A stretch of 32,992 nt of DNA, from the NCBI GenBank assembly GCA_903894955.1, contig CAITSA010000009.1, forward strand, positions 1-32,992. Reading direction: 5' to 3'. Below the pieces are notes generated by a model that had not been told where the DNA came from, did not search any database, and worked only from the letters and a program-made list of their open reading frames with translations. Both the position numbers and the translations under genes were made by a program. This document shows positions 1-7,925 of the stretch, piece by piece (the first letter of the stretch is position 1; every line of letters starts with the position of its first letter). The DNA comes from an uncultured bacterium (GTDB lineage Bacteria > Patescibacteriota > Minisyncoccia > Phycocordibacterales > UBA9973).

Positions 1-66
1 AACGGTGTCACAATTGCTACAATGCTTCCCTTGAACATGATTGAATACCTCCGTATTAACGTTTAA
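1..66 (+). CDS. C-terminal fragment of an unidentified CDS (…NGVTIATMLPLNMIEYLRINV*)
   Basis: Open frame from window start to TAA at 64-66; too short to assign. Confidence 0.45.
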   Translation, partial: NGVTIATMLPLNMIEYLRINV

Positions 67-69
67 GAT

Positions 70-669
70 TCAAAAAGCTTTCTTGATATTCCAGATTGTC
101 GAATAATCAGAAAAGAAAACAATAAAAACAAGCAATAAGATCAAGGAGTATTGTTCATAAGCTAAGATAAATGAAAAAGCTCTCTCGGGCAGAAAAGAAA
201 AAAGTATTTTAGAACCATCGAGAGGTGGAATTGGAACAAGGTTAAAAATCGCCAAAGCTAAGTTCACAATCACAATGGCAGAAGTTATAAAATAAAAATT
301 AGGTTGCAAGGTCATGTGAGAGGTTAAGCGTATTATCATTCCAAAAATAATAGCAATGAAAAGGTTCGAGAGAACACCAGCTGCCGCAACCCAGATTGTT
401 CCCCACTTCCTATTGCTTAAATTATTTGGATTATAAGGAACAGGTTTAGCCCAGCCAAAAAGAAAGCCGGCATGACTTAAAATAAGAACAGCGGGTAAAA
501 GAATTGAGCCGAATAAGTCTATATGTGAAATAGGGTTCAAGGTCAGCCGTCCAGCATTGCGCGCAGTATCATCACCAAAATATTCCGCCATAAAACCATG
601 CGAGATTTCGTGAATCACAATAGACATAATAAGGATAAGGATATAAAAGATTGAATTGGTTGCGTCCAT
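70..669 (-). CDS. Site-2 protease family (M50) membrane metalloprotease
   Basis: HEISH zinc motif, NLVPIPPLDGSK motif, multiple TM segments; likely start is MDATNSIF inside the 70..723 ORF. Confidence 0.9.
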   Translation of the reverse strand: MDATNSIFYILILIMSIVIHEISHGFMAEYFGDDTARNAGRLTLNPISHIDLFGSILLPAVLILSHAGFLFGWAKPVPYNPNNLSNRKWGTIWVAAAGVLSNLFIAIIFGMIIRLTSHMTLQPNFYFITSAIVIVNLALAIFNLVPIPPLDGSKILFSFLPERAFSFILAYEQYSLILLLVFIVFFSDYSTIWNIKKAF

Positions 670-701
670 ATAAATTATATGATAGCATGTGAGAACTACA
701 T

Positions 702-950
702 ATGAAAACATGCATGATAACAAAAAAGAGTTCAGTGGTCGGAGGCGGATACTCTAATAGAACCCGTGCGACTAAATTTAACCCAACTGGCAAGAAAAGA
801 AAATACCCAAATCTTCAAAAGAAGAAGATTTTTGTTCCGGAACTTAATAAAACAGTCAACATAGAAGTCTCCGCTCGCGGAATGCGCACAATGAAGAAGC
901 GTGGCACCTATGCTACCCTCCTCAAAGCTGGGTTAGTAAAAGCAAAATAA
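702..950 (+). CDS. rpmB: 50S ribosomal protein L28
   Basis: MKTCMITKKSSVVGGGYSNRTRATKFNPTGKKRKYPNLQ… and KAGLVKAK C-terminus are L28-like. Confidence 0.9.
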   Translation: MKTCMITKKSSVVGGGYSNRTRATKFNPTGKKRKYPNLQKKKIFVPELNKTVNIEVSARGMRTMKKRGTYATLLKAGLVKAK

Positions 951-978
951 AAGGCCTCGGAAAAGGAAATTCGTCGGC
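951..978 (-). terminator. Rho-independent-like hairpin AAGGCC…GGCCTT with T-tract on the minus strand
   Basis: Inverted repeat aaggcctcgg…tcggcctt; minus strand reads GGCCTTTTATTTT. Convergent with rpmB. Confidence 0.55.
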
Positions 979-1020
979 CTTAAGCATAGGGGTACTAATA
1001 CCACCAACCAATTCCTATCT

Positions 1021-1095
1021 CTAGGAAAGAGGAGTCGAACCTCTACGTGATAGTGGGTTCCCAGCCCACAACGCACCCCGGGAAACACCTCCTTT
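1021..1095 (-). ncRNA. tRNA-like element (Pro GGG-like anticodon arm, canonical T-arm, non-canonical D-arm and weak acceptor)
   Basis: Minus strand contains GTGGG-CTGGGAA-CCCAC and AGAGG-TTCGACT-CCTCT; acceptor only about 5 bp (AGGAG/TTCCT); no normal D stem. Confidence 0.45.
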
Positions 1096-1152
1096 CGAAA
1101 ATCGATTCATTATTTATATAGCACATATTAATTCTATCTGCAATATTAAATT

Positions 1153-2466
1153 CTACGCTGGCACAAAGGTTAAGGCTGTACCTTTTTTGCCACTTCGGCC
1201 AGTACGGCCTATACGATGTATGTAAGTATCGTAAGTTTGTGGTACATCATAGTTAATAACATGAGTAACATCTGGAATATCCAACCCCCGTGCAGCTACA
1301 TCAGTCGCAATCAAAACATTAATATGATCTTTTTTAAATGAATCCAAAATACGAATACGTTCTCGACTTCTTTTGTCACCATGAATACCTCCAACCTTGA
1401 AACCTCTTTGGGCAAGTTCTTTGGCTAAAGTATCTACACTATGTTTCATTTCTCTGAAAATCAAAACTTTGTCTGAGCCGTCTTTTTTCAAGACTTCATG
1501 CAGTTTTTCTAATTTTTCTTCTTTACTTTTTACTCGAATCACGTCTTGGTCAATATTTTTTAAAGTCTCACCAGAAATTACAGAAATAAAAATTGGATTT
1601 TTTAAATATTGCTCGGTTAATTTTTTAATCTCAGGAGATAAGGTCGCAGAAAAGAAAAGTGTTTGGCGATCTTTCGCAGTTTTGCCAATTATGTAAACCA
1701 TGTCATCGCGAAATCCCATATCCAACATTCTGTCCGCTTCATCTAGTACAACCGAATGACAAGTAGATAAATCTAAAACTTTTTTTTCAATCAAATCTCG
1801 TAAACGCCCTGGAGTACCAATAACGAAAGAAACCCCCATTTTTATTTCTCTAATTTGTTTCATAATCGGCAACCCTCCAACGCAAGCCACAGAAAACATA
1901 CCAAAACCAAAAGCTAGATTTTTAAAATCAGATTCTATTTGAAGCGCCAATTCACGAGTGGGTGCCATTATCAAAACAGTTTCTCTTTTGGCTTGTCCTT
2001 TGGTTTTAGAGATTTTTTCAATTAAAGGCAATAAAAATGCTGCGGTTTTACCTGTGCCCGTATTAGCCATACCGAAAACATCCTTGCCCTCCATCATAGA
2101 GATGATAGCTTGGTCTTGAATAGGTCTAGGATTTTTAAATCCAACTCTTTCAATATTTTTGTGAAGCTGAGGATTAAAAGGAAAATCCGCAAAACTATGT
2201 TTAGACACATAGGGCTTTTCCTCTACATAAACATTTTTTTTAATGAAACGAGAAAAATCTATGCGATCACCTCTTCTCCTGCCACCACCTGGGCTTCTCT
2301 TTTTAAATGTTGGCCTTCCTCCAGAACTACGAAATGGAGGGCGAGAACTTTTACTAAAACCACCAACTCGAACAGGCCTGCTGCCAGAAAAATGACGAGC
2401 TGGTTTTTTTAACACAGAAGTATGTCTGCCGAATTTCTTCAAGGCAGATGAATTATTTTTTTGCAT
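1153..2466 (-). CDS. DEAD-box ATP-dependent RNA helicase with basic N-terminal extension
   Basis: ANTGTGKTAAFLLP, PTRELALQ, VLDEADRMLDMGF, FFSATL, HRIGRTGR motifs. Confidence 0.97.
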   Translation of the reverse strand: MQKNNSSALKKFGRHTSVLKKPARHFSGSRPVRVGGFSKSSRPPFRSSGGRPTFKKRSPGGGRRRGDRIDFSRFIKKNVYVEEKPYVSKHSFADFPFNPQLHKNIERVGFKNPRPIQDQAIISMMEGKDVFGMANTGTGKTAAFLLPLIEKISKTKGQAKRETVLIMAPTRELALQIESDFKNLAFGFGMFSVACVGGLPIMKQIREIKMGVSFVIGTPGRLRDLIEKKVLDLSTCHSVVLDEADRMLDMGFRDDMVYIIGKTAKDRQTLFFSATLSPEIKKLTEQYLKNPIFISVISGETLKNIDQDVIRVKSKEEKLEKLHEVLKKDGSDKVLIFREMKHSVDTLAKELAQRGFKVGGIHGDKRSRERIRILDSFKKDHINVLIATDVAARGLDIPDVTHVINYDVPQTYDTYIHRIGRTGRSGKKGTALTFVPA

Positions 2467-2486
2467 ATTGGGTCACTCCCAATATG
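2464..2486 (-). promoter_or_regulatory. 9-bp hairpin CATATTGGG-AGTGA-CCCAATATG containing the helicase start codon
   Basis: Perfect inverted repeat; last three nt of the 3' arm are the ATG of the 1153..2466 CDS. Confidence 0.55.
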
Positions 2487-2530
2487 TTATGTATAGATGA
2501 GAATGATATTTAAAGAGTAGCATTTCTGTC

Positions 2531-3346
2531 TTATTTTGTCAATGATTGCAACGGTTTTATAATATCAAAAATGTATTTATTAATTTCACTAGTGTTACTC
2601 ATAATAAATTTAGTTTCAGTAAATTTCTTCTCTTGTTCCCCAGTAAAATCAATGATCTGAGCTCCAGCCTCAAGTGCTATAAGCTTCCCTGCAGCAAAAT
2701 CATGAATTTCTATAGCGTCACTTATAAATGATTCAATTTTCCCAGAAGCAAGCATACAACATTCAATAGCAGCTGACCAATTATTAATAATTCTTTTGCA
2801 ATTACCACTTCCAAAAGCATCCATTATTTTACCAAAATAATTTCGATTAATTTTATAACCACAAGTATACACAATTGTTAATTTTTTTTGTTCAGTAACA
2901 TCATTAACTTTAATTGATTTTCCATCTAAAAATGCACCTCCACCCTTAGTGGCAACATAAGTTTGATTTGTTATAGGTTGATAAACAACCCCAGCGATAA
3001 CTTCATCTTTAAAAGATAAAGCAATAGAGACAGAAAAGTGCGGGATACCTAATACAAAATTATTTGTTCCATCTAATGGGTCTATGATAAAAGTATAATC
3101 TGAACCATTAAATGTTTCTCCATCTTCTTCAGAAAAAATATTATATGAAGGAAACTTAGATTTTAAAATCTCTAAAATTACTTTTTCAGATTCTATGTCG
3201 GCTTTAGTTTGAAAGTCTGCAACTGTTGATTTTTCAGTTAAATCCATCACTTGACCAAAATATTGTCGTAGCTTTTCTCCTCCCGCATGAGCAGCTTTTA
3301 TTAAAATTTGTAGATCTTTGTCTTCTGTTTTTTTCATACTAAGCAA
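2531..3346 (-). CDS. Inositol monophosphatase family protein
   Basis: IFSEEDGE, IDPLDGTNNFVLGIPHFSVSIAL motifs. Confidence 0.93.
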   Translation of the reverse strand: MLSMKKTEDKDLQILIKAAHAGGEKLRQYFGQVMDLTEKSTVADFQTKADIESEKVILEILKSKFPSYNIFSEEDGETFNGSDYTFIIDPLDGTNNFVLGIPHFSVSIALSFKDEVIAGVVYQPITNQTYVATKGGGAFLDGKSIKVNDVTEQKKLTIVYTCGYKINRNYFGKIMDAFGSGNCKRIINNWSAAIECCMLASGKIESFISDAIEIHDFAAGKLIALEAGAQIIDFTGEQEKKFTETKFIMSNTSEINKYIFDIIKPLQSLTK

Positions 3347-3866
3347 ATTGCTTACCTATAATATTGCTTGGACTACTTCTTTCAAAAAGAAGTTCGCTGT
3401 CTTCAACTAAGAATACTTTTTTAATACCAAGCTCCATCATCTTGTTCCAGCATGGTTCACAACACCACCAGTGTCCCCATAAATATAATTCAGGATTGTT
3501 TAAATTATTTATTCCTTGTTTTTGAAGATTTAAAACTACACGATATTCAGCATGGCTCGAATTTGTAGCACATCCTGGGCAAAGCCAATATTTATGACCT
3601 GAAGGGATGCCGAATATTTTCCTGATACAATATTTTTTATGAAGATTAATAAGTTTAGGATTAGAAATTGGAGCCTTGTTATGTTCTCCACTCACTATCT
3701 TTCCATCAGAAACAATAACCGCCCCAGTTGGAGTATTGTGGTCATTGGATTTTCTTGCTTGATCCTTTGCCGCCATCATAAAAGCATTACTTTCTGGAAC
3801 ATAGTCAATAATACCTTCTGTAGGTAAGTATGGACATACGATGGTTTTTTGATTTTTTGTTTCCAT
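3339..3866 (-). CDS. Cytidine/deoxycytidylate deaminase-like protein with divergent zinc motif
   Basis: TGAVIVSDGKIVSGEHN, CPGC…HAEYRVV, and CCEPCWNKM near the position of canonical PCxxC. Confidence 0.75.
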   Translation of the reverse strand: METKNQKTIVCPYLPTEGIIDYVPESNAFMMAAKDQARKSNDHNTPTGAVIVSDGKIVSGEHNKAPISNPKLINLHKKYCIRKIFGIPSGHKYWLCPGCATNSSHAEYRVVLNLQKQGINNLNNPELYLWGHWWCCEPCWNKMMELGIKKVFLVEDSELLFERSSPSNIIGKQFA

Positions 3867-3884
3867 AACTTTATATTGTATACT
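3857..3884 (+). promoter_or_regulatory. Candidate promoter for thyA: TTGTTT-16 nt-TATACT, 7 nt before ATG
   Basis: -10 at 3879-3884, ATG at 3892; consistent with a leaderless mRNA. Confidence 0.5.
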
Positions 3885-3891
3885 CTACTAT

Positions 3892-4725
3892 ATGACTACT
3901 TTTGACACAATCTATCAAAACATTATTAAAAAAATAATGACCGAAGGAGTTGAAGAATTAAATGAACGCACGGGCCATAAAACAAAGGCTCTCCCTGGAA
4001 TTACTTTCTCCATTGATATTGAAAAGGACGGTTTTCCTGTTTTAACTCTTCGCAAGCAACCATTGAAGTCTCCAATTGCTGAACAAGTTTGGTTTTTACA
4101 AGGTGAAAAAGACACAACATTTTTAAGAAAATTTACAAAAATGTGGGACCCTTTTATAGAGGAAGATGGTACCCTATCTTCAGCCTATGGATTCCGTTGG
4201 CGTAAATATTTCGGGCGAGACCAACTTGGTAAAGCAATTGAACTTTTAGAGAAAGAGCCAAGTTCTCGTCATGGAGTAATTATCACATGGGACCCAAAGG
4301 ATGATGGATATGGTGGAACTCCTAAAAAAAATATACCCTGTCCTTATACTTATACAATAAATATAATTGGTGGCCGGCTCAATATGCATAATATAATACG
4401 CTCAAACGACATGATGCTTGGTTGCCCATTTGATACTTTTGGTTTTGTCCTTTTACAGTGTATGATTGCAGAGAGACTTGATGTCCGTCCAGGAATCTAT
4501 ACTCACTCAATATCTAATGCCCATATTTATGACAATCATTACGAAGGAGCAAAAGAAATTATTTCTAGAAAAAATAATCATCAAAACATAGAACTGCATT
4601 TACCTAAAAATGCTTTGCTTCGAGCAGAACAAAAAGATGAAAATTTAGTCGATGAAATTTTAAAAGATTTACAAGCTCAATATAATCCTCTACCTTCAAT
4701 TGAAGGATTAGAAATTGCAATATAA
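3892..4725 (+). CDS. thyA: Thymidylate synthase
   Basis: CPYTYTINIIGGRLNMHNIIRSNDMMLGCPFDTFGFVLLQCMIAE; IYDNHYEGA. Confidence 0.95.
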   Translation: MTTFDTIYQNIIKKIMTEGVEELNERTGHKTKALPGITFSIDIEKDGFPVLTLRKQPLKSPIAEQVWFLQGEKDTTFLRKFTKMWDPFIEEDGTLSSAYGFRWRKYFGRDQLGKAIELLEKEPSSRHGVIITWDPKDDGYGGTPKKNIPCPYTYTINIIGGRLNMHNIIRSNDMMLGCPFDTFGFVLLQCMIAERLDVRPGIYTHSISNAHIYDNHYEGAKEIISRKNNHQNIELHLPKNALLRAEQKDENLVDEILKDLQAQYNPLPSIEGLEIAI

Positions 4726-4727
4726 TT

Positions 4728-5252
4728 ATGATTTCAATCATCGCGGCCATTGGTAAAAATAATGAACTCGGAAAGAAGAATGATCTTTTGTGGAATTTAC
4801 CTGCCGACATGAAACATTTCCGTGAAACAACAAAGGGCCATACTGTAATAATGGGCCAGAAAACATTTGAGTCTTTGGGTAGAGATGAAAATGGTAAACA
4901 AGTTGGACGACTCCTCCTAAATCGCAGAAACATTATCTTAACTCAAGATAAAACATTTGAAAAAGAAGGTGCAGAAATTGTATATTCTGTTCCAGAACTT
5001 ATGACTTTACTTGAAAAAACTTCAAATAAAAATAAAGAAAATTTTATTATCGGTGGAGGGCAAATATATAAATTATTTATAAACGAGGCAGACAAACTCT
5101 ATATTACACATGTCAATGCATCATTCCCTGACGCAGAAGTATTTTTCCCAGAAATTATTCCTGTTATTTGGAATGAAATATCTCACGAAGAACATCAAAA
5201 AGATAAAGAAAATTCTTTTGATTACACCTTTTCAGTTTACGAGAAATTTTAA
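4728..5252 (+). CDS. folA: Dihydrofolate reductase
   Basis: MISIIAAIGKNNELGKKNDLLWNLPADMKHFRETTKGHTVIMGQKTFESLG; FIIGGGQIY. Confidence 0.95.
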   Translation: MISIIAAIGKNNELGKKNDLLWNLPADMKHFRETTKGHTVIMGQKTFESLGRDENGKQVGRLLLNRRNIILTQDKTFEKEGAEIVYSVPELMTLLEKTSNKNKENFIIGGGQIYKLFINEADKLYITHVNASFPDAEVFFPEIIPVIWNEISHEEHQKDKENSFDYTFSVYEKF

Positions 5253-5263
5253 AAGTTTATATT

Positions 5264-5593
5264 TTAGGGGTCTTCGTCTGTTTTAACCCGAATAAAAACA
5301 TCTTTCCCTTCAGGAGATTTTTCTTTTATATATTTACGATTTTTATTTATTTCAATTTTTCTAACAAGTTCTTTTTCGAGATCAAAACCCATTTTCTCAC
5401 ACATTCCAAGAATAAAAATAACCACATCGGCAAATTCCTCGGCCACTCCATGCTGATTTTTATCATGTTTAGAAAAGGCTTCAGAAAGCTCTTCATAAGC
5501 TCGGCAAAATTCTCGCGCTACATCTGTCGTGTTAAATCCTTTCTCCACTTTATTTCTCATCACCTCTTTTTGTAATGCTTTTAAGTCAACCAT
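5264..5593 (-). CDS. MazG-like NTP pyrophosphohydrolase
   Basis: EELSEAFSKHDKNQHGVAEEFADVVIFILGM (ExxE…ExxD-type arrangement). Confidence 0.75.
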   Translation of the reverse strand: MVDLKALQKEVMRNKVEKGFNTTDVAREFCRAYEELSEAFSKHDKNQHGVAEEFADVVIFILGMCEKMGFDLEKELVRKIEINKNRKYIKEKSPEGKDVFIRVKTDEDP

Positions 5594-5596
5594 AAA

Positions 5597-5983
5597 TTAT
5601 TTTACTTCAACTATAACTCTTTTAACACCCAAACTTTTAGCTATTTTTGAACAATCGGAACAAGGTTTCTTTTTACAATACATTGTTGCATCTTCCAATG
5701 AAATGCCAAATCTAATAGATTGAGAAATGGCGTTTTGTTCAGCATGTATAGTTCTGGAACAGTTTCCAGACTTTATATCATGTCCAACTTCATTACAATG
5801 TGGAAACCCTGAAAGAGAACCGGTGTAACCAGTAGCAACAATCCTATTGTCGCGGACTATTACACATCCACTTCCACCCCTATCACAAGTAGCTCTAGAT
5901 CCAACACAATCAGTAATATTTAAAAAGTATTCATCCCAAGAAGGCCTTTTGTTTTTAGTAAGTTTTTTTGTATTTTTTTTCAT
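5597..5983 (-). CDS. dCMP deaminase family protein
   Basis: RPSWDEYFLNI, GCVIVRDNRIVATGYTGSLSGFPHC, TIHAEQNAI, KKPCSDCSK. Confidence 0.92.
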   Translation of the reverse strand: MKKNTKKLTKNKRPSWDEYFLNITDCVGSRATCDRGGSGCVIVRDNRIVATGYTGSLSGFPHCNEVGHDIKSGNCSRTIHAEQNAISQSIRFGISLEDATMYCKKKPCSDCSKIAKSLGVKRVIVEVK

Positions 5984-6025
5984 GGTTCGGTTTTTCTCAC
6001 TATGACCCTGAGTTTTTCGAATGGG

Positions 6026-6757
6026 TCATTTCTTTAATATACTCCCAAAAAGTGGTAAATACAAATCATCTTTGATCTTTATCAAAAGTTCTTTTTTATT
6101 AACTTTCTTTATAAACTCAACTGGTGCATTTGTTATTAAAGCAAATGGCTGTTGCTCTTTTCCTTCTCCCATACAAAACACCGCAGTAGTAGCCAAACTG
6201 TCTGCAACATCTGTCTGAGATATTTTCAAAACTTTACCAAAAATATCTTTTTTACCTATATAACTTTTAACACCCTTGAACCCAGCATAACCAAGCGCCA
6301 CCCCCACCGCACCAGCACGTAACGGTAAAAGTCGCGAATCAGTTATTAAAATACCAAAATTCTTTAACCGAAATTTTTTCATCAATTTTCTACGTAAAAT
6401 TTCCGCGCTCTTAAAACTATCCTTAGGTAAAAGAATAAGTTTACTTTTCGCATTTGATTCATCAATGCCAGCATTTGCCAAAACCATTCCGTCTTTAATA
6501 GTTAACCAAGCATCTTTTGTTTTTAGAGAAAATTCGCTTTCTTGTTTTATTAATTCTATTTTTTGCTTTTCATTTTTATACTCTTTTGTTCTACCTTCAG
6601 AAAGAGCTACTATTTTAGAAGTTACAACTAAAACCGAGTTCTCGGGAATTTTTTTGACATACTCTAAAATAAATGCAAATAAATCTTCGTTCTCCTCAAA
6701 TATTTTAGTTTTGATTGGTATAACTTGCATTTGATTTAACGAAATCATGCCGCGCAC
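6026..6757 (-). CDS. Coenzyme F420:L-glutamate ligase-like (CofE family) protein
   Basis: VIPIKTKIFEENEDL…IPENSVLVVTSKIVALSEGR; LITDSRLLPLRAGAVGVALGYAGFKGV; DVADSLATTAVFCMGEG. Confidence 0.8.
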   Translation of the reverse strand: MRGMISLNQMQVIPIKTKIFEENEDLFAFILEYVKKIPENSVLVVTSKIVALSEGRTKEYKNEKQKIELIKQESEFSLKTKDAWLTIKDGMVLANAGIDESNAKSKLILLPKDSFKSAEILRRKLMKKFRLKNFGILITDSRLLPLRAGAVGVALGYAGFKGVKSYIGKKDIFGKVLKISQTDVADSLATTAVFCMGEGKEQQPFALITNAPVEFIKKVNKKELLIKIKDDLYLPLFGSILKK

Positions 6758-6761
6758 CGTC

Positions 6762-7409
6762 CTAGATAGCGTGGCTCTTCCCTCTTAATAAACGAATTCC
6801 TAAATATGAAAGAGGGGTATATAGAAATCCCATAAGTATTTTATAAGCCCACCATGGGATGATAATCAAAAAAATAGTTTTTATTGGTAAAATCCCAAGA
6901 TAAGCAATAAACATAAAAATAACAGAATCAAAAAACTCTGACCAAATATTGGATAAATTGGAACGCAACCAGAATTTTTTCTCACCGATATTTTTCTTTA
7001 AAAAGAAAAAAGAAAGAACATCCTGATATTGACTAATAGCAAAAGCAACTAGTGAAGCAATAGAAAAACGAACAGATAGTCCAAAAATTTGATTATATCC
7101 GTCTTGAACCCAAAGGCCTTCTTTGGCCCAAGGGGTAATTGTAGAAACTAAAGAATAAAGTAAAAATAAAATAATACTGACAATACCAGCCAGGACAAAA
7201 TTATTCGCCATTTTCTTCCCATAAACTTCTCCGATAACATCAGTCATACAAAACACAACTGGAAAAGAAAAAACTGCTACGGAAAGATGCGTACCAAATA
7301 AAAAAGGCATTAATTTAATACCAAGCGTATTGGCAGCAAAAAGAGAGGTAATGTAAAAAGTTAAACAAATGAGAATTTTTTTATAATCCTTTTCAGTAAG
7401 TGTTTGCAT
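6762..7409 (-). CDS. Queuosine precursor transporter-like (YhhQ/VUT family) membrane protein
   Basis: FPVVFCMTDVIGEVYGKKMANNFVLAG; repeated TM segments; SNIWSEFFDSVIF. Confidence 0.88.
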   Translation of the reverse strand: MQTLTEKDYKKILICLTFYITSLFAANTLGIKLMPFLFGTHLSVAVFSFPVVFCMTDVIGEVYGKKMANNFVLAGIVSIILFLLYSLVSTITPWAKEGLWVQDGYNQIFGLSVRFSIASLVAFAISQYQDVLSFFFLKKNIGEKKFWLRSNLSNIWSEFFDSVIFMFIAYLGILPIKTIFLIIIPWWAYKILMGFLYTPLSYLGIRLLRGKSHAI

Positions 7410-7410
7410 A

Positions 7411-7481
7411 AAATTAGTTGCTAGGGGTTAGTGACTAGTTGCTAGTTTTTTGCATTCACTAGAACCTAGAAACTAGAACCT
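7411..7481. repeat. CTAG-rich intergenic repeat, copy 1 (imperfect inverted structure)
   Basis: ATTAGTTGCTAGGGGTTAGTGACTAGTTGCTAG … CTAGAACCTAGAAACTAGAACCTAATTTA; related to 8662-8739. Confidence 0.75.
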
Positions 7482-7484
7482 AAT

Positions 7485-7907
7485 TTAATTTACCTCAATA
7501 CCCATTGAACGAGCAGAACCAGCAATAATATTAATCGCGCCTTCGTCGTCTTTCGCATTCAAATCAGCCATTTTTTTCTTTGCTATTTCTAGGGCTTGTA
7601 CGCGAGTAATTTTCCCAGCTTTCGTTGCAGCATTTTTACCAGAACCTTTTTCTACTCCAGCTGCTTTTAAAATAAGTCCTGTAACAGGAGGGGTTTTAAC
7701 GATAAAATCATAACTGCGGTCTTCGTAAACGGTGATTTTCACAGATACCTTATCTCCAGCCATCTTTTGCGTGGCAGCATTAAATTTAGTAACAAAGTCT
7801 CCGATGTTAATCCCAGCCTGACCAAGCGCTGGACCTAAAGGAGGCGCTGGAGTTGCTTTAGCAGCTTGAATTTGTAGTTTTATTTTTTTCGTTATTTTCT
7901 TTGCCAT
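7485..7907 (-). CDS. rplK: 50S ribosomal protein L11
   Basis: [37 protein letters not shown]. Confidence 0.97.
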   Translation of the reverse strand: MAKKITKKIKLQIQAAKATPAPPLGPALGQAGINIGDFVTKFNAATQKMAGDKVSVKITVYEDRSYDFIVKTPPVTGLILKAAGVEKGSGKNAATKAGKITRVQALEIAKKKMADLNAKDDEGAINIIAGSARSMGIEVN

Positions 7908-7925
7908 ATGAATATACAGATTAAC

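Noticed and set aside
1021-1100. Possibility that CACCTCCTTTC marks a 16S rRNA fragment or tmRNA
   Set aside because: Sequence next to the anti-SD does not resemble 16S helix 45, and no tmRNA-like 5' end or tag reading frame was recognised; kept only as an anti-SD-complementary tRNA-like element
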